Source: Stromatinia cepivora
Taxonomy: Eukaryota; Ascomycota; Leotiomycetes; Helotiales; Sclerotiniaceae
Reading direction: 5' to 3'
Assembly (NCBI GenBank): GCA_014898415.1
Contig: RCTD01000004.1
Coordinates: 1,921,001 to 1,985,000 of the forward strand
DNA: 64,000 nt
Positions within the stretch are counted from its first letter, which is position 1. Each line of letters starts with the position of its first letter. The notes under the pieces are model-generated. The model was not told the origin of the DNA and made no database searches. It saw nothing but the letters and a program-made list of their open reading frames with translations. This document shows positions 37,529 through 49,754 of this stretch, piece by piece. The position numbers were made by a program, and so were the translations under genes.

Positions 37529-38872
37529 TCACTCATCCCAAACCGCACAAACAACCTGTCCAGTTATATTTATAGCCGCCACAATTTCCAACCCCTTCCC
37601 ACTCTTCACATCTCTCTTAATAATGACCAATCTCCCATCATTCTGCAAGCCTACCGCCACCAAATCCCCAGCCTTATTAATGCTAAATTGTCTGGGGAAG
37701 CTACCTCCAGCAGCATCGATGGAGATGAGCGAGAAGTTACCATTTGCATGGTTGAGAGAATAAGTGAGGAGGGAATCGGAGGGGATTTTCTTTGCTGTGG
37801 AGGAGGAGGATGAGGGGTTAGGAATGCTGAAGTGGGTGTCGTTGCGTTGGGAGATGATGAGGAAGTTGTTGTCGGGCTAGGTTGTGTTAGTATTTTGAGT
37901 TTTTGCAATTTGCAGGATGATTTCTATGCATAGAAAAGGAAGGAAAAATAATCTATACATACCGTAATCTGGATCCCGGACGCGGCACTATAAAACTGCA
38001 ATTCTTGGCCAGGGGTAGTCGTCTCCAACAAAGTCCTCTCGAACTTCACGGCAAAGCTCAAAGTATTATTGCTGTTATACGTAACCTCATACGCCGTAAG
38101 TCTATTGGTCAATTGACTGACTAGATAAAAATACGTTGTAGTTTTCGTAACCAGCCAATTTCCATGTCTGGGTCCACTACCTGTAGGTGTTTTCAACGGG
38201 TCAAGTGGTTCCAACAACTTGGTTTTTTGGTTGATACGATAGAGTCTCACGAGATCGGCGCCTAGATCTGGAACGAGGACGAAGGCTCCGGTGGGGTCGG
38301 TAATGGCTTCGTGGGGATGTGGTGCTGTTTCATAATCCGGGTCTGCGCCGGGGGTGGTGAGATTGTAGGTGAAGGTTTGGAGGGGGAGGATGTTAGTATC
38401 TGACGTGACGTCGAAACTGCCTACGCTACTCGAAGAGCTATTCGTTGATTCTATTAGCCCAACTTCCTAAGAAGTGTAGCTAATATTGATGAGGATCTTA
38501 CTAAAAGGCCACCGCCAACCCGGTATTATTCGCATACAACACCGTCGCAGCCGCGCCAACCGGCGTCTGAATCCTATCCAAAGCCTTCAACGAACCATCA
38601 CTTTGAATCTGCAAAGAATTCAAAGTTCCATGGTTCGAAGTCAAACCTCTATCCGCACAGAACAAAACATCACGTTCAGAATCCAACGTAATCCACGATG
38701 AATTAGCCGCGCAAGCTGTGGATGTCGCAATGACACCTAATGAATATGCACCATTTGCATTTTCAGTTAGAGACAATGTACTAACAGTCCCGGCATACGA
38801 TGCAACAAAGAGTCTGGAGGCAAGGACTTGCGAACTCGCGAATGCGAGGACAAGGGAGTTGGAGATGAACAT
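37529..38872 (-). CDS. secreted lactonase-fold protein (6-phosphogluconolactonase / carboxymuconate cyclase family)
   Basis: Three exons: 38502-38872, 37963-38437 and 37529-37876; 397 aa. Introns are 64 bp (GTAAGA...ACGAATAG) and 86 bp (GTATGT, CTAAC branch, CCTAG). The start at 38870-38872 is chosen because it opens a signal peptide, MFISNSLVLAFASSQVLA. Immediately after comes the first blade, LFVASYAGTVSTLSL. Typical blade sequences follow: PHPHEAITDPTGAFVLVPDLG, FDVTSDTN and PDNNFLIISQRND. The family forms a seven-bladed beta-propeller and includes lactone hydrolases. Many secreted fungal members have no proven substrate, so lactonase activity is an inference from family. The length is normal and no break is seen. 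Confidence 0.88.
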
Positions 38873-39771
38873 ATTGAATGAGGCGTGAGTTCCGTCTGAC
38901 GATCTCGCAATGACCACTGGAATCATCCCTTTATACAAACTTGTCGAACCGGCAATACCCACATCATTTTCAATCTCCGTAATCTGAATAAGCTTAAACT
39001 CTTAACACATGCTCTGTATATGCCGGAAAGGTACCCCCATCTTGGAGATAAGTGCGGTTAAAACCTAATATGACCAAAAAAAGACGTGCCTTGCCGTCAC
39101 ATTGTCCCTAGGGTTCTACACCATACAGCACTATCTTTAGCAAAGGACCCATCGCCATCTTAGCCGACTTATCCAAAAACGTTGTCGGACACTTCTCGTA
39201 TACCGTTCAAACCCAAACATCACAACAACCCCATTGGTGGTAAAACCACTCTGCCCCACAATCGTAACCCCTATATCCCAGCCTCTTTATTTGTATAAAT
39301 CTAGCTCAGGTTGAGATAACCTTGGGAATCCGCCAGAATCCACCGAGTTTCTAGCCCGAAAAGGGATTTCCGGCTCAGAAAAAGCATGGTGACAGGACAT
39401 TCTCCTTTTCTGTCCCTGGATAAAGGTACGCGATAACCTTATTTCCCCAGTTAAGGTTTGTTGGAATGTCCGATCGATAATGCCGAATATCACCCTAGAC
39501 TCACTCAGCACACTCTGATTGAGTCTACATTACCTATAAATTCACAAGGTAGAACTTCTGCGAGGCTGTATACGCTTGCACAGGAGTATTTTTATTTTTG
39601 ATTTTCTACAATGGTAACGGATTTCCAATGAATGCAGAGGCCCGAGAATTTATTCACATTTATCAAAACAGTACCGTAACCTGAATATATAAGGTATCCT
39701 TGACCAACTTCTCCTCCTCTTGAAGACCAATTCACCATGTCATCAGAATCATTCTGAGTCTCGTCTGTTCG
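38873..39771. other. intergenic, shared 5' flank of the lactonase gene and 3' flank of the rhodopsin-domain gene
   Basis: 899 bp. The lactonase reading frame continues 30 codons upstream of its ATG without another ATG. A stop precedes it. Nothing else was recognised. Confidence 0.4.
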
Positions 39772-41109
39772 TTACCAACCACCAGTATTTACATCATCCG
39801 GTTCCGGAACTTTGCCAGCAGTTCCTTGCATTTCTCGATCATGTTGCATGTCCGCCGAACTTCTGTGAAGAGTAGAAATGTTATATGTCTTTCTCTCCTT
39901 GATTTGACCATGCCCAGGGATAGTAGCTACACTTCCTTGATGAACCACTGTAACCGTATGTGCGCCATGACCGGTGAACTTGTTGAGGATTTGGGATACG
40001 GTTGACATCTTGTATGCTCGACGGCCGTGTTCCTGCCCAGCTTCACCGTGTCCAACCTCGCCTTCGAGCTCAATCTCTTCCAAGCCTTGAATGTTGTAGT
40101 GTCGAAGTAGAGGTCGTAATGTTGCAATGCAGCTTGCAACGATTCCTAAGCCGGCTTCCACCACAGACCAAATGAGCATTGGTGATATTGAATCTATAAA
40201 TGTTTATTAGTCATCTCAAGTAAGATAATGGGACAAATTTTCGAACAGAGGGGGTCGGTATAATCTAAATCCACCGCGAACACTCCGATGCGTACAGCGC
40301 ACGCAACACCAGCACTGGCTAAAGGTCAGCAAAAGCACAACCCAGGTGATAATTATGTATTACTCACAATAACCCTAATCCTAGGACGGCGACGACAAAT
40401 GTCTTGGTTTTTATGTGCATTTGCATATCCCAAACTAATGCGACTGGAACGAGGGTAAAGAGGAGGTATAGTGCGAGAGACAGTCCAGCCCATGCATACC
40501 CTAGAGCATCTGCTGAGTCGTAGTTACAATACCCATCGACAGTTGAATCGCCCTGCGTCCAAGCATATGAGATTGGCTGGCAATTGAAGATTAGGTAGAA
40601 GCTTGCTATGAAGCAAAGTATGACGTTGATAGCAAGCCCAACCCAAAGAGCGTACGCGCAGGGGCTAACCTCAGTCAGACGAAGGAGACATGTGGCATAG
40701 GAAGCTTTAACCGCGGTGACAGCATTGATGTAAATTAAGACCGTGAGCCAGACGTACTGATGGTCGTTAGTTTAATGTATGGCCAGGGAAATAGTGTCGA
40801 AACCTTCGAGCTTTCAACAATGTCATCTGTATCCAGTCCTTTCTTATGTTGACCAATGCCCCGTTGAACGCCGACGAAAAGTAGGGATGCCATCACGATA
40901 TAGAGGCCCTGAAAGCCCAAGTCAGAATAGCAGATACTTGATGCGAAGGTCTACTTTACCAGAGCGAAGAGAATGAGAAAGTCATCATGACCGATGGTAT
41001 TTCGAATGATCACTCGAGTATAATAACGGAGTGAGACAACAACAACACCGAGAACAAGGAAAAGGATTGTTGTTGCCAGTATTGATGGACCATAAGAGTC
41101 CATTCTCAT
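39772..41109 (-). CDS. fungal rhodopsin-domain seven-helix membrane protein
   Basis: Five exons: 40960-41109, 40804-40908, 40368-40756, 40247-40314 and 39772-40193; 377 aa. Introns are 47-53 bp. Four family landmarks support the model: LRYYTRVIIRNTIGHDD after helix 1; KYVWLTVLIYINA across an exon junction; FNCQPISYAW...GYCNY in the large extracellular loop; and WDMQMHIKTKTFVVAVLGLG before a late helix. The last helix is WSVVEAGLGIVASCIATLRP, followed by a hydrophilic 110-residue tail. This is the Pezizomycotina SAT4/PTH11-neighbour rhodopsin family at the plasma membrane. Ligand and signalling partner are unknown. No CFEM domain is seen at the N-terminus. Two introns use weak donors (GTTTCG and GTTCGA). 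Confidence 0.88.
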
Positions 41110-43385
41110 TTGTGGCGAAAGTGACGACTCTCTCTGTAGCGATGAAATGCTATTCCAGTTGAATGTATTAAATGTGTTTCTAGGTATAATGAAGGATATT
41201 GTAGGTTGTAGAAGTGCATTATGCCACGAGGTGATAATTAATTTGCGATCATCCTAATAGGTGCTTGGGATAGAGATAGGTAGCTAAGGAAGAGAAATCG
41301 AAGGAAAGAAGAGTCAGGGGCAAGAAGCCGAAAGGCTATGTATTGATCGAAGGAGCAGAGAAGGTAGGAGCGACCTTGGTTTGACGTACGGGATCGTGCC
41401 TCATCCAACTTTGGAAAGTACGAAATATCAAAAAGTGGTTTTTGCACTTAACTGAGTTCAAGTGAGACACGAAAAGATTAAAATAATATATCCTCATGAA
41501 TGATGGTAGAAAAGTTCACCTACCTCCTAATTCGATGTCAGGTAGTGAAGTATCACCTGCTTGCTCATCAAGCAGTGAAACCTATCCATATTCGACGAAA
41601 CGATATGCATACCTACTCACTCGAAGTACTGTACCTACACTGTATCTAAGAACGGTCACAGAGAACTTGGTGATATCTAAGCCCCATAATGCAAGCATTG
41701 CCTTGTGATTCTACGAACGGCTGCAATGGTTTGCGACAGGAATGGACTTGATGAGGTATGTACATAATTAAGTACGAAGTGATGATGGTGACAACTTGTT
41801 GTTTCCACCACTTCAGACCGCTGAGACGCGGCGCTTAGGAATATGGTATGTATATGCAAAGCCAGCCTTATGAAGGTTGGTATCCGTTCCATTCTAGGGT
41901 TCGCGTTCGCATATCATGCTTCCCATGAGTACGGTACTAAAAATACATGTATGCCCATACCCGTGAGTTCAGAAGCCAAATGCGATCATGACATAGCGAT
42001 GAAAGCATGGCCTTGAAGTATCAAGAATGATACTTTGTATTTCTCTTGTTAGATATTTGCCGCTGTAACCGATACATATCGCAGGTAGTATTGGCCGAAT
42101 AAGATACAGTTGATCGACGAGAAACTTGATAGCAGGGGGCTTAAGGAATGTTAGTGGAACTTCTAGTCCTGTGAAGGAAAACCCTTTTTAGTTTCGAGAG
42201 GGGGTACACTTCGCTTCTCACCGACTCATTTCCCATCAGTCCTACATTCACTCACTCGCCACAATCCTTGAAGCAATTTCAATGAAGTCTCTGACAGTAT
42301 TGATTGAATTGCCAACTCAATCATAACTCTTGATGTCGCTTCTTGAGGCTTAATCGGTACGGCTTGCACCTGATAATGCCCTGAATGTTCCCAACTTAAA
42401 GGGCGCGGCTGTCTGCAGAATCAAGATGTTGTCCCCTGTATACGCCACAATACCAAAATACGGAGTAAGTACCGACAAATCCTTCAAGATATTTATATAA
42501 GGTGGCCACTGGTTATTGGCCAATTCATTCTACTCATGGAAATCTGCATGCCTGTGGGGAATGTACCTTGATCTAGAAATATCTTCAAATGTTGCCTACC
42601 TAGGTATTTGGTTAATAATCCCTGAATTGCGCTGTCCTTCAAGAAGTCTTTAAGTAGGTGAAATGGAATGCGAATATCTGCCTTTATATACCATTCCTAT
42701 ATAAATTATAGGATGGAAACCAGCAGTCAGCAGTCAGCAGTCAACACTTTATTATCGCTGAATACCTACCTCCTACCTACCACACGTACAGAGTACTACT
42801 CCGTACATCAGGAGTTAAACTGTACAGAAGTTTCTGGAAAAGTTCCATGGATCGTCTTGATGATCTTGATCATCTCCACAGTGCAATCAATACCTCCCCG
42901 CAATTTAGTATCAATTCATGCCCAGGAGATAAAGACCAATAATGGTGGCTTGATATCTTAAAATCTTGAATGATTTGAGACATTTGATTGGAATTTGAAG
43001 CCAATCCCTCGGCGCTTGAGTGTTCTTCAAGGGGACCCAGAAATGTACTGTACTATGAAGCTGTGTGTAGCACACCTGGTTGGGCCGTCGGTCAATATAA
43101 CTACCGTCAAAATCAGCCGATGGACATGTCAGAATGTCAAAAAGCATACGATGATTAAAATGAATCCAGACAATAAGAAAAAGAAAAGAAGACTAAAATT
43201 GAGAAGGAATTATATAGATTTAAGAGAACGCCCACTTCGTACGAAGATTTGGCAAAACCTTTGTCACATTTCTAATTGTTGCTGTTGCTGTTGCTGTATC
43301 TCCTGAGAAGGGGGTTGGTTGCATTTTCTCCCCTCCATTTCCCAATTATCCAATTATCCAATTATCTCATCTCATTCCATTCATA
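41110..43385. other. intergenic, no gene recognised
   Basis: Contains the promoter of the rhodopsin-domain gene. Three copies of CAGCAGT lie at about 42722-42743, a CTGTTG run at about 43276-43296 and a CAATTATC run at about 43342-43367. Open frames are short and unrelated to known families. Confidence 0.4.
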
Positions 43386-43464
43386 CATTCATTCATTCAT
43401 TCATTCATTCATTCATTCATTCATTCATTCATTCATTCATTCATTCATTCATTCATTCATTCAT
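43386..43464. repeat. (CATT)n microsatellite, about 19-20 units
   Basis: An almost perfect CATT tetranucleotide array, bordered by CATA variants. The open frames through it (runs of Phe-Ile-His-Ser) are products of the repeat, not genes. Confidence 0.95.
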
Positions 43465-44140
43465 ACATTCATACATACATACATACCCTTTTGCAGTTGC
43501 AATGCTTATTAGCCCCCCTCGTTACCATGAACTGATACTTCTTATCACGGACCTGATATTGAAATATTTTACCTTCACTTCAGCTCAACATGATTCGTTA
43601 CTTGTGGAAAAAGCCAATTGGCTTGTTGGTAAGTAAGAGTTTTCCATTAAGAATGAAAAGGAAATGAGGAAGGAAACACAAGTACTCGTAAGTACAAGAT
43701 TTAATATCGTCGTTTTATCGAAAACTTTTGAGGCTTTTATTGTACTCCATCAAAAATTCAAGAAATAAAAAAGCAGATATACCAAGTCGATTATCGATAC
43801 CAAGCAACAAATACCTAGGTACCCAACAGTACATGAAAGTTTGTACCATCAGAAAATCTTAGATTCGAAACTTACTTCGCATATGAAATTGGTCTGAATT
43901 TCGGGGTACAGGGCCTGTTCAACATTGTGAGAGAGACATTTATTTCTAGGTACCAATACCGCTGTGCTATCATATCAAAAATATCTTAAACCCCTCTTAC
44001 CAGCTCGACAAGTTTGGATTTATTTCACCCCTTTGGAGCCTCGGAAGTAACATCATCCCACGTCCGTTCATTAGTACCATTCGAACGGAAACCCTTTCTG
44101 ACCGAGTTCATGCATGGTATGAGCAGGAATCGACGAACGG

Positions 44141-44352
44141 TGAAAGAGGGGAAGAAAGGAAGAGAAAGGGAGAGAGGGAGAGAAAAGGAGGGAGAGAGAG
44201 AGAGAGGGAGAGAGAGGGAGAGAGAGGGAGAGAGAGGGAGAGAAAAGGAGTGAGAGAGAGGAAGAAAGAAAGAAAAAGAGAAAGAGAAAGAGAAAGAGAA
44301 AGAGAAAGAGAAAGAGACACTGAGAGAGCGAGACAATGAGAGAGAAGAAGGG
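44141..44352. repeat. 200-bp polypurine tract (GA-rich)
   Basis: The plus strand is almost wholly purine: GAGAGG, then GGGAGAGA units, then GAAAGA repeats, with scattered pyrimidines. Such mirror-repeat tracts can form triplex DNA. The Ser-Leu-rich open frames on the minus strand are artefacts. Confidence 0.9.
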
Positions 44353-44730
44353 TGGAATTCAAGCAACAAAATATTATTGTCCATATCGGCACCATATCCT
44401 TATCATCCGCGATTCAGTTGTTTAAGTTCACCCGCCATTTTACCGTTTTGCAATTCTATATTCCGTATTTTTAAGGTTCTTCATTCTTCTGGATTGGATC
44501 AACGGATCGCACACACAGGGAAAAGTCATATAGCCGTGCATTAATATCAAAAGGACCCAAGTAAAATTCAATCCGTTTGATTTGTTCGGTTTTGAGAGTC
44601 CGAAGAAAAAAAGAGGATCCACATACATAACTTTACTAGGTTAGTATTATTTCCTTTGGCTCCGGAAGAGGGACGTTTACTTCCCACACTTTATTCATTT
44701 GCAATATTTGCTCTATTACTACCCTACTAG

Positions 44731-44801
44731 GTATATATGTATGTATGTAGGTATGTATGTATGTATGTATGTATGTATGTATGTATGTCTATGTATGTAC
44801 C
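44731..44801. repeat. (GTAT)n microsatellite
   Basis: A GTAT tetranucleotide array with a few interruptions (GTAG, TCTA). It is followed at about 44,900-44,914 by a 15-17 nt A run. Confidence 0.9.
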
Positions 44802-45484
44802 TAGGGTACGCTAACTGCCGACATACCTTTACAGATCATACATACCATTCAATAATTTCAATTTTGATGAAAATGACAACAAACTTACGGCATTAGATAA
44901 AAAAAAAAAAAAAAAGAAAGAGGACAAAGCTGAACTTATTAGGTTAATATACTTTGATTGGTATTGGATTCGTTTGGATTCGATTTCTTCATTTATTCAT
45001 TTATTCGTTCGTTCATTCACTCAACTCTCGTCGAGACTTTCGATTATACTATTTGAACTGTCCCTTCAACATTAACAAAGATCGACCCAGTACCATCCAT
45101 TCACTTGATTCAAATATGTCAGCAATTCAATTTTGAGGTTCCTCAAACCTTTCAAGGTTCCCACATCTCCGATTCGCCTCTGCCACTACATACCACCACC
45201 ACTACTACAATCCCATATCACACACAATTTGGTACCTGTGATAACACCATGATCGAGAGAATTCACACGACGTCAATAATTTCAATTCCAACACTATCTA
45301 CTTACATCACCATAATATTTGTGACAATTGTCATAGCATCTAAAATCAATTGACAACCCAATCAAAGAAGTTGGCGCATCTATCTCCTGAACCCCCATCG
45401 AAGTTTTTGAAAGAAGGTACCGCCGCCATACTTGGGTGTGGTTGGCAAGATCAAGGACAAGGACAAGGACGATCCCTCGTCACC

Positions 45485-48400
45485 ATGATTTGGTACCTCC
45501 TTTATCCATTTAGAGGGTAAGTGATTTAATTGATGAACAAGCTTGCCCGAAGCTCGCAACCCTAATTATGCTTAGAACTACGGAACCTCCAGATCTTGAC
45601 GATAAACATCCTATTCGAGACCGATTTACTCGTTTTGGATACAATGTCGCAAAGCACTCAGTCGCCGCAATAACTATCTCTGCTATCATCGCAACATTAC
45701 TCATTTACCCCTTCCCATTCCTCTTCACGAATGACTTTACAAGTGGCGCGTCAAATTTACCACATCATGTATGGTCTTCGGCGCAACCTCTCAAGGCATT
45801 GGACGATACCAGGAAACCGGATGTGGTCATGCGATCGATTTGGGTACATGGTGTGTTATTTTCTCGGATTGTGAAGGAAGGGAGGCTAATCCTGGGATAG
45901 GGAGCTGTATGAAGGCTTTACAAACAGATGTTCTCCAAGCAGCATTAGAGATACAGGATAATATTTTGGGCCCCACTATCGACTTCAACCCTCGCACACC
46001 AGTTAACCAAGCCCAGATTGACGATACCCAAAATGAAATGTCAGTGGATACACGGGATGCCTTTCACGCAGTCAATGGTCTATCAAACTCATCTTGGTTC
46101 TTTCATTCCCCTCTACAATATTGGTCGTGTTCGAAGGATGCTATCTCAGCCGATGACGACATAATAAAGACAGTCAACAAAAATCTACACCAGTCAACCT
46201 CGGTCAATGTTACCTTGAGACACTCTATTGTCTTCAGTGGTAAGCGCTTTGAGGACCACCGGTTAGTGGCTGCAGATGCATTGGTCATAACCTTGGCTCA
46301 CATGCTGGATTCGCCCGTCGGGAAATATTGGGAACGAAGAGCTGCTCAAATAGCAGCTAAGGGATCTGACAAGTGGCGCGTAATTCCTTCTGATGGTCGT
46401 TCCATAACAAGCACTCCCTACGAATTTTTGTTTCAGCCCACTGCCACTTGGGAATTTCTTGCATTGGCCATCGCTTATACCATTGGCGCATGGTGGTTTG
46501 TAGTAACTTTATGGGGTTTGCGAGCTCTCAAATCAAGACTGGGTCTTCTCATTGCGGCAACTACTCAATTGGCATTTACATTCACTTCGACATTTACCAT
46601 CTGCGCTATTATCAAAACCGATCTATCTATGATACCAAGAGAATACTACCCTTTAATTGTGGTTTTTTGCGGTACGGAAAATATGCTTCAACTTGTCAGA
46701 GCTGTTATTGTCACGCCCTCTTCACATCATCCGACTCTTAGGTCAGCAGAAGCTTTTGGAAAGAATGGTCATATATTCCTTGCAAACACTGGCCAAAGAC
46801 TTTTATTCTTGTGGGCTGTGTCGAAATTCGGTGGTGAAGGACTGGCTACTTTCTGTCGCTTCGCCACAATTGCATTAGTTTTTGATTTCTTCTATCTACT
46901 AATGTTCTTCGCTCCTGTTCTAAGCATTGATGTACGAAGGCCTCAACTAAATGATACGCTGTCGGCTTCTCGGGAACGACGTTATTCATCACCAGAGAGA
47001 CCATCTCCCAAGCCATGGGTAGACTTCATTTTTCATGGGGGAAAAATGCCTTCGACTCGTATGGTCGGTACCTTAGTACTCATTGTTGCAGTACTAATAT
47101 GCCAGTGGCACTTCGACGAAGGCATTTTACAAAGTAGCAAACATTTATTACGTACAGCATCGACTGCTTCTTCATCAATACTAGAGGTCGATGTTCATCA
47201 AGCCAGAACTCCAACTGCCTGGCTTCGATTACAAGATCATGAAACTGTTCATGAACTTATAAGCATTGTCAAACCAAATGCTCATAGTTTTGTTGCTCAA
47301 GTTTATGATCCTCTAGTTTTTGTGTTGGACGGCTCAGACCGAACTCCAAACAGACTTGGTGTCAGATCATTTCTCCCGGCTTTCTATGACTTTATCGAAA
47401 ATCAGTCCCTCCATTTTCTTTTGTTTGTTTTCATTACTGGTGTGGCTGTCAATCAATTCATCAAATATCTTTTGTCTGATGAACCATCTGACGATGAAAA
47501 CCACGAAGGGCACGGTGATGAACCCCTATTATCGGTCAAAACATTTGGCTCGGGTCATGCTCTGGATGTTGTCCTAATGACAGCTTCTCGTGATGGAATT
47601 ATCGTTTCAGTCGGCCTGGACAGATGGATTCGTGTTTGGAATGCACAGCATGCTGGCAGGAGTTATGTAGTTGAAGATCCCGGATCCAACATCGACCCAT
47701 TTCCTGTTTTAGCCATGGCGATCGATAACGATTCTAACTGGCTCGCGATACTTTCAAGGAAAATGGTCGCCTTATGGAATATCCCCGAACGAAGATGGGG
47801 CCCGACAATGGCCGTGGATGTCAAAGGACGAACACCAGAGGCATTTTTCTTCAGTCACAATGAGGTTGAACTAATTGATCCAGTCATCATTGTGCGCCAT
47901 AACGGTCTTATGACAGAACTTCACATGGAAGATCATGTTGCGAAGGAATTACAAATATGTCGCACTCCACTAGTTTGTGTTGAACCACATCTAGAGAAAG
48001 TCGTTACAAATGGCTGCATACCACCTCCAAAAATCATAACTGCATCAAAGCGTGGGTGTGTTCATGTTGCGGTTCAAGAAGCTTCTGGTTGGGTCTCATA
48101 TGATCTCAGGCTTCCTTGGGTATCAGACGACAAAGACGTCAATTCCATTCTTCCATTACCAGCATTGTCTTCCTTCCTGGCTATACGCGATCACAGTGTT
48201 GATCTTGTCGACATTTATACTCATAATGTTACTCATTCCTTCGTTACCGAGAATATCAAGCCTGGAACATTACAATGTGTTCATTCGACAAGACGGAGGC
48301 CACAATGTGGTTCGGTTGGTTTGGGCTCATTTGCATTTATGTATACTTGCATTGAAACCGGCAATCTTATGATGCAATCTTATTTGCCTAGCAGGGAAGG

Positions 48401-48950
48401 TGATACTATATGTTTCCGTGACCCTGATAAACCAGGTTCCAAAACATGCTGTCTGTGGCGGGAGACTGTAGAGCGGAGATATAGTATTGAAAATCCGGGT
48501 GATTGGCAAGCACTTCAATCAGGTTATGTGGTAGGTGTGCGGAAATTACGGGATCAAGGCAAACAAGCAACGGGCAATCAACTTTTGGGATCTACTGGAG
48601 GTGGTGGGCTTCGACGACGTGGTGCTTCTGATAGGAAACCCCACAAGGACCATCCGGAAGGAAAAAATGATGGCTGGGAGGTTTGGAGTTTGGGATCGAG
48701 GGGGGATGAGACCTTTGTGCCATTAAATTCAGTATACGATCAGGTTTTACTTGTTGGTAAACTTGGCCCCGTCACGAAAGTCGGTACGAATAGTATCGTT
48801 GTCGCATTGGGAAATGTCGTCAAACTTATCACGGTCGGTCATGAACGTTATGATCGGGTTGGTAATGAATCTGATGAAACCTTCGTAGGCATGGCACCTG
48901 CTGCGAATAGGAGGAAGAGGCCTGTTCTTACTCGAAAGAGAACAGACTGA
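45485..48950 (+). CDS. SCAP homologue: sterol-sensing, WD-repeat escort protein of SREBP
   Basis: Three exons: 45485-45516, 45576-45850 and 45901-48950; 1118 aa. Introns are 59 bp (GTAAGT) and 50 bp (GTGTGT). The N-terminus is MIWYLLYPFRG, then transmembrane segment 1 (about 38-60) and the conserved lumenal start NLPHHVWSSA...MRSIWVHGSCMKAL. Further membrane segments at about 286-312, 318-340, 345-370, 390-440, 490-508 and 605-625 make the sterol-sensing region. The C-terminal half (from about 650) has WD-like repeats, clearest at GHALDVVLMTASRDGIIVSV and WIRVWNAQ. SCAP family proteins hold SREBP in the ER and release it for cleavage when sterol (in fungi also oxygen) falls. Here this is inferred from homology. 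The N-terminal exons were placed by matching the family's conserved start. Confidence 0.9.
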
Positions 48951-49754
48951 CATGCAAAATCTTTATATCCGTTTTTAAGATATCATTTATGTTTATTTGC
49001 GATTTGCATCTGGGAGGGAAGGATGATACCCATTATATGGACAAAAAGGCGTTTCCGAAATGAATTGATACAGGCTTTACCATGGTCCAGAAAGTGGCGT
49101 TCATGGATGATTATGTCTTTAGTTCTCATTTTGCGATTACAAGGCGTTGGTGGATATAGTGGCAACTATATCAAAATTTCGAGAGGTCATGGTTACGGTG
49201 AATGCTGGGCTTTTAGGCATGCTAAGCTCAAAGTTCCTGAAGCATTCTTCCATGATAAAAATCGTAATCCGGCAGGCTTGCTTGGATAGGATGAAGATGG
49301 ATGTATTAAGAATAGCCTGCGAACAGTAGTTAGCTAGCCAACTGTTATCTGCAGTGAGGTAAAAATCATCATAATTGGTTGATATACATCGTTAATGGGA
49401 TGAAGTGATGGTGATAATGACTTTGACAATGACAATGAAAACAACTGATGAGGTTTTGAAAATATATATAACATCATAATATTCCACTTGCACACAACAA
49501 ACTCAATAAAAATCATCATGAGTTAAATCACCAATAATAGACAGATATTTAAGTTTCTAAGCTTACTAGAGAAATCCACGTTCCTGCGCTATATCCCTGT
49601 CCCTCTCTCTCTCTGATAGTCTTATCCTTATCGCTTTTTTAATTTATCCAATTTATCCAATTTATCCATCACCAAAATTCACCATATCACTGCATCGCAC
49701 CGCACCGCGATTAACTAGACTGGCCTGTGAACAATCGGGGAAGTATTAATCAGT
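48951..49754. other. intergenic between the SCAP homologue and TSC10
   Basis: 804 bp. Holds the SCAP 3' flank and the TSC10 promoter, with a CT-rich run at about 49595-49613 and three AATTTATCC units at about 49641-49667. No gene was recognised. Confidence 0.4.

Noticed and set aside
43276..43636. Phe-Ile-His-Ser repeat frames, and a possible CRISPR-like array
   Set aside because: A perfect CATT microsatellite. There are no unique spacers, and the organism is a eukaryote.
44025..44395. Ser/Leu-rich minus-strand frames of about 95-120 codons
   Set aside because: They are translations of the polypurine tract. Low-complexity output of a simple repeat is not evidence of a gene.
45771..45900. 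ATG at 45771 as start of the SCAP-like protein
   Set aside because: It lies in exon 2 in the wrong frame. The conserved N-terminus (MIWYLLYPFRG...NLPHHVW...IWVHG) is recovered with exons starting at 45485.
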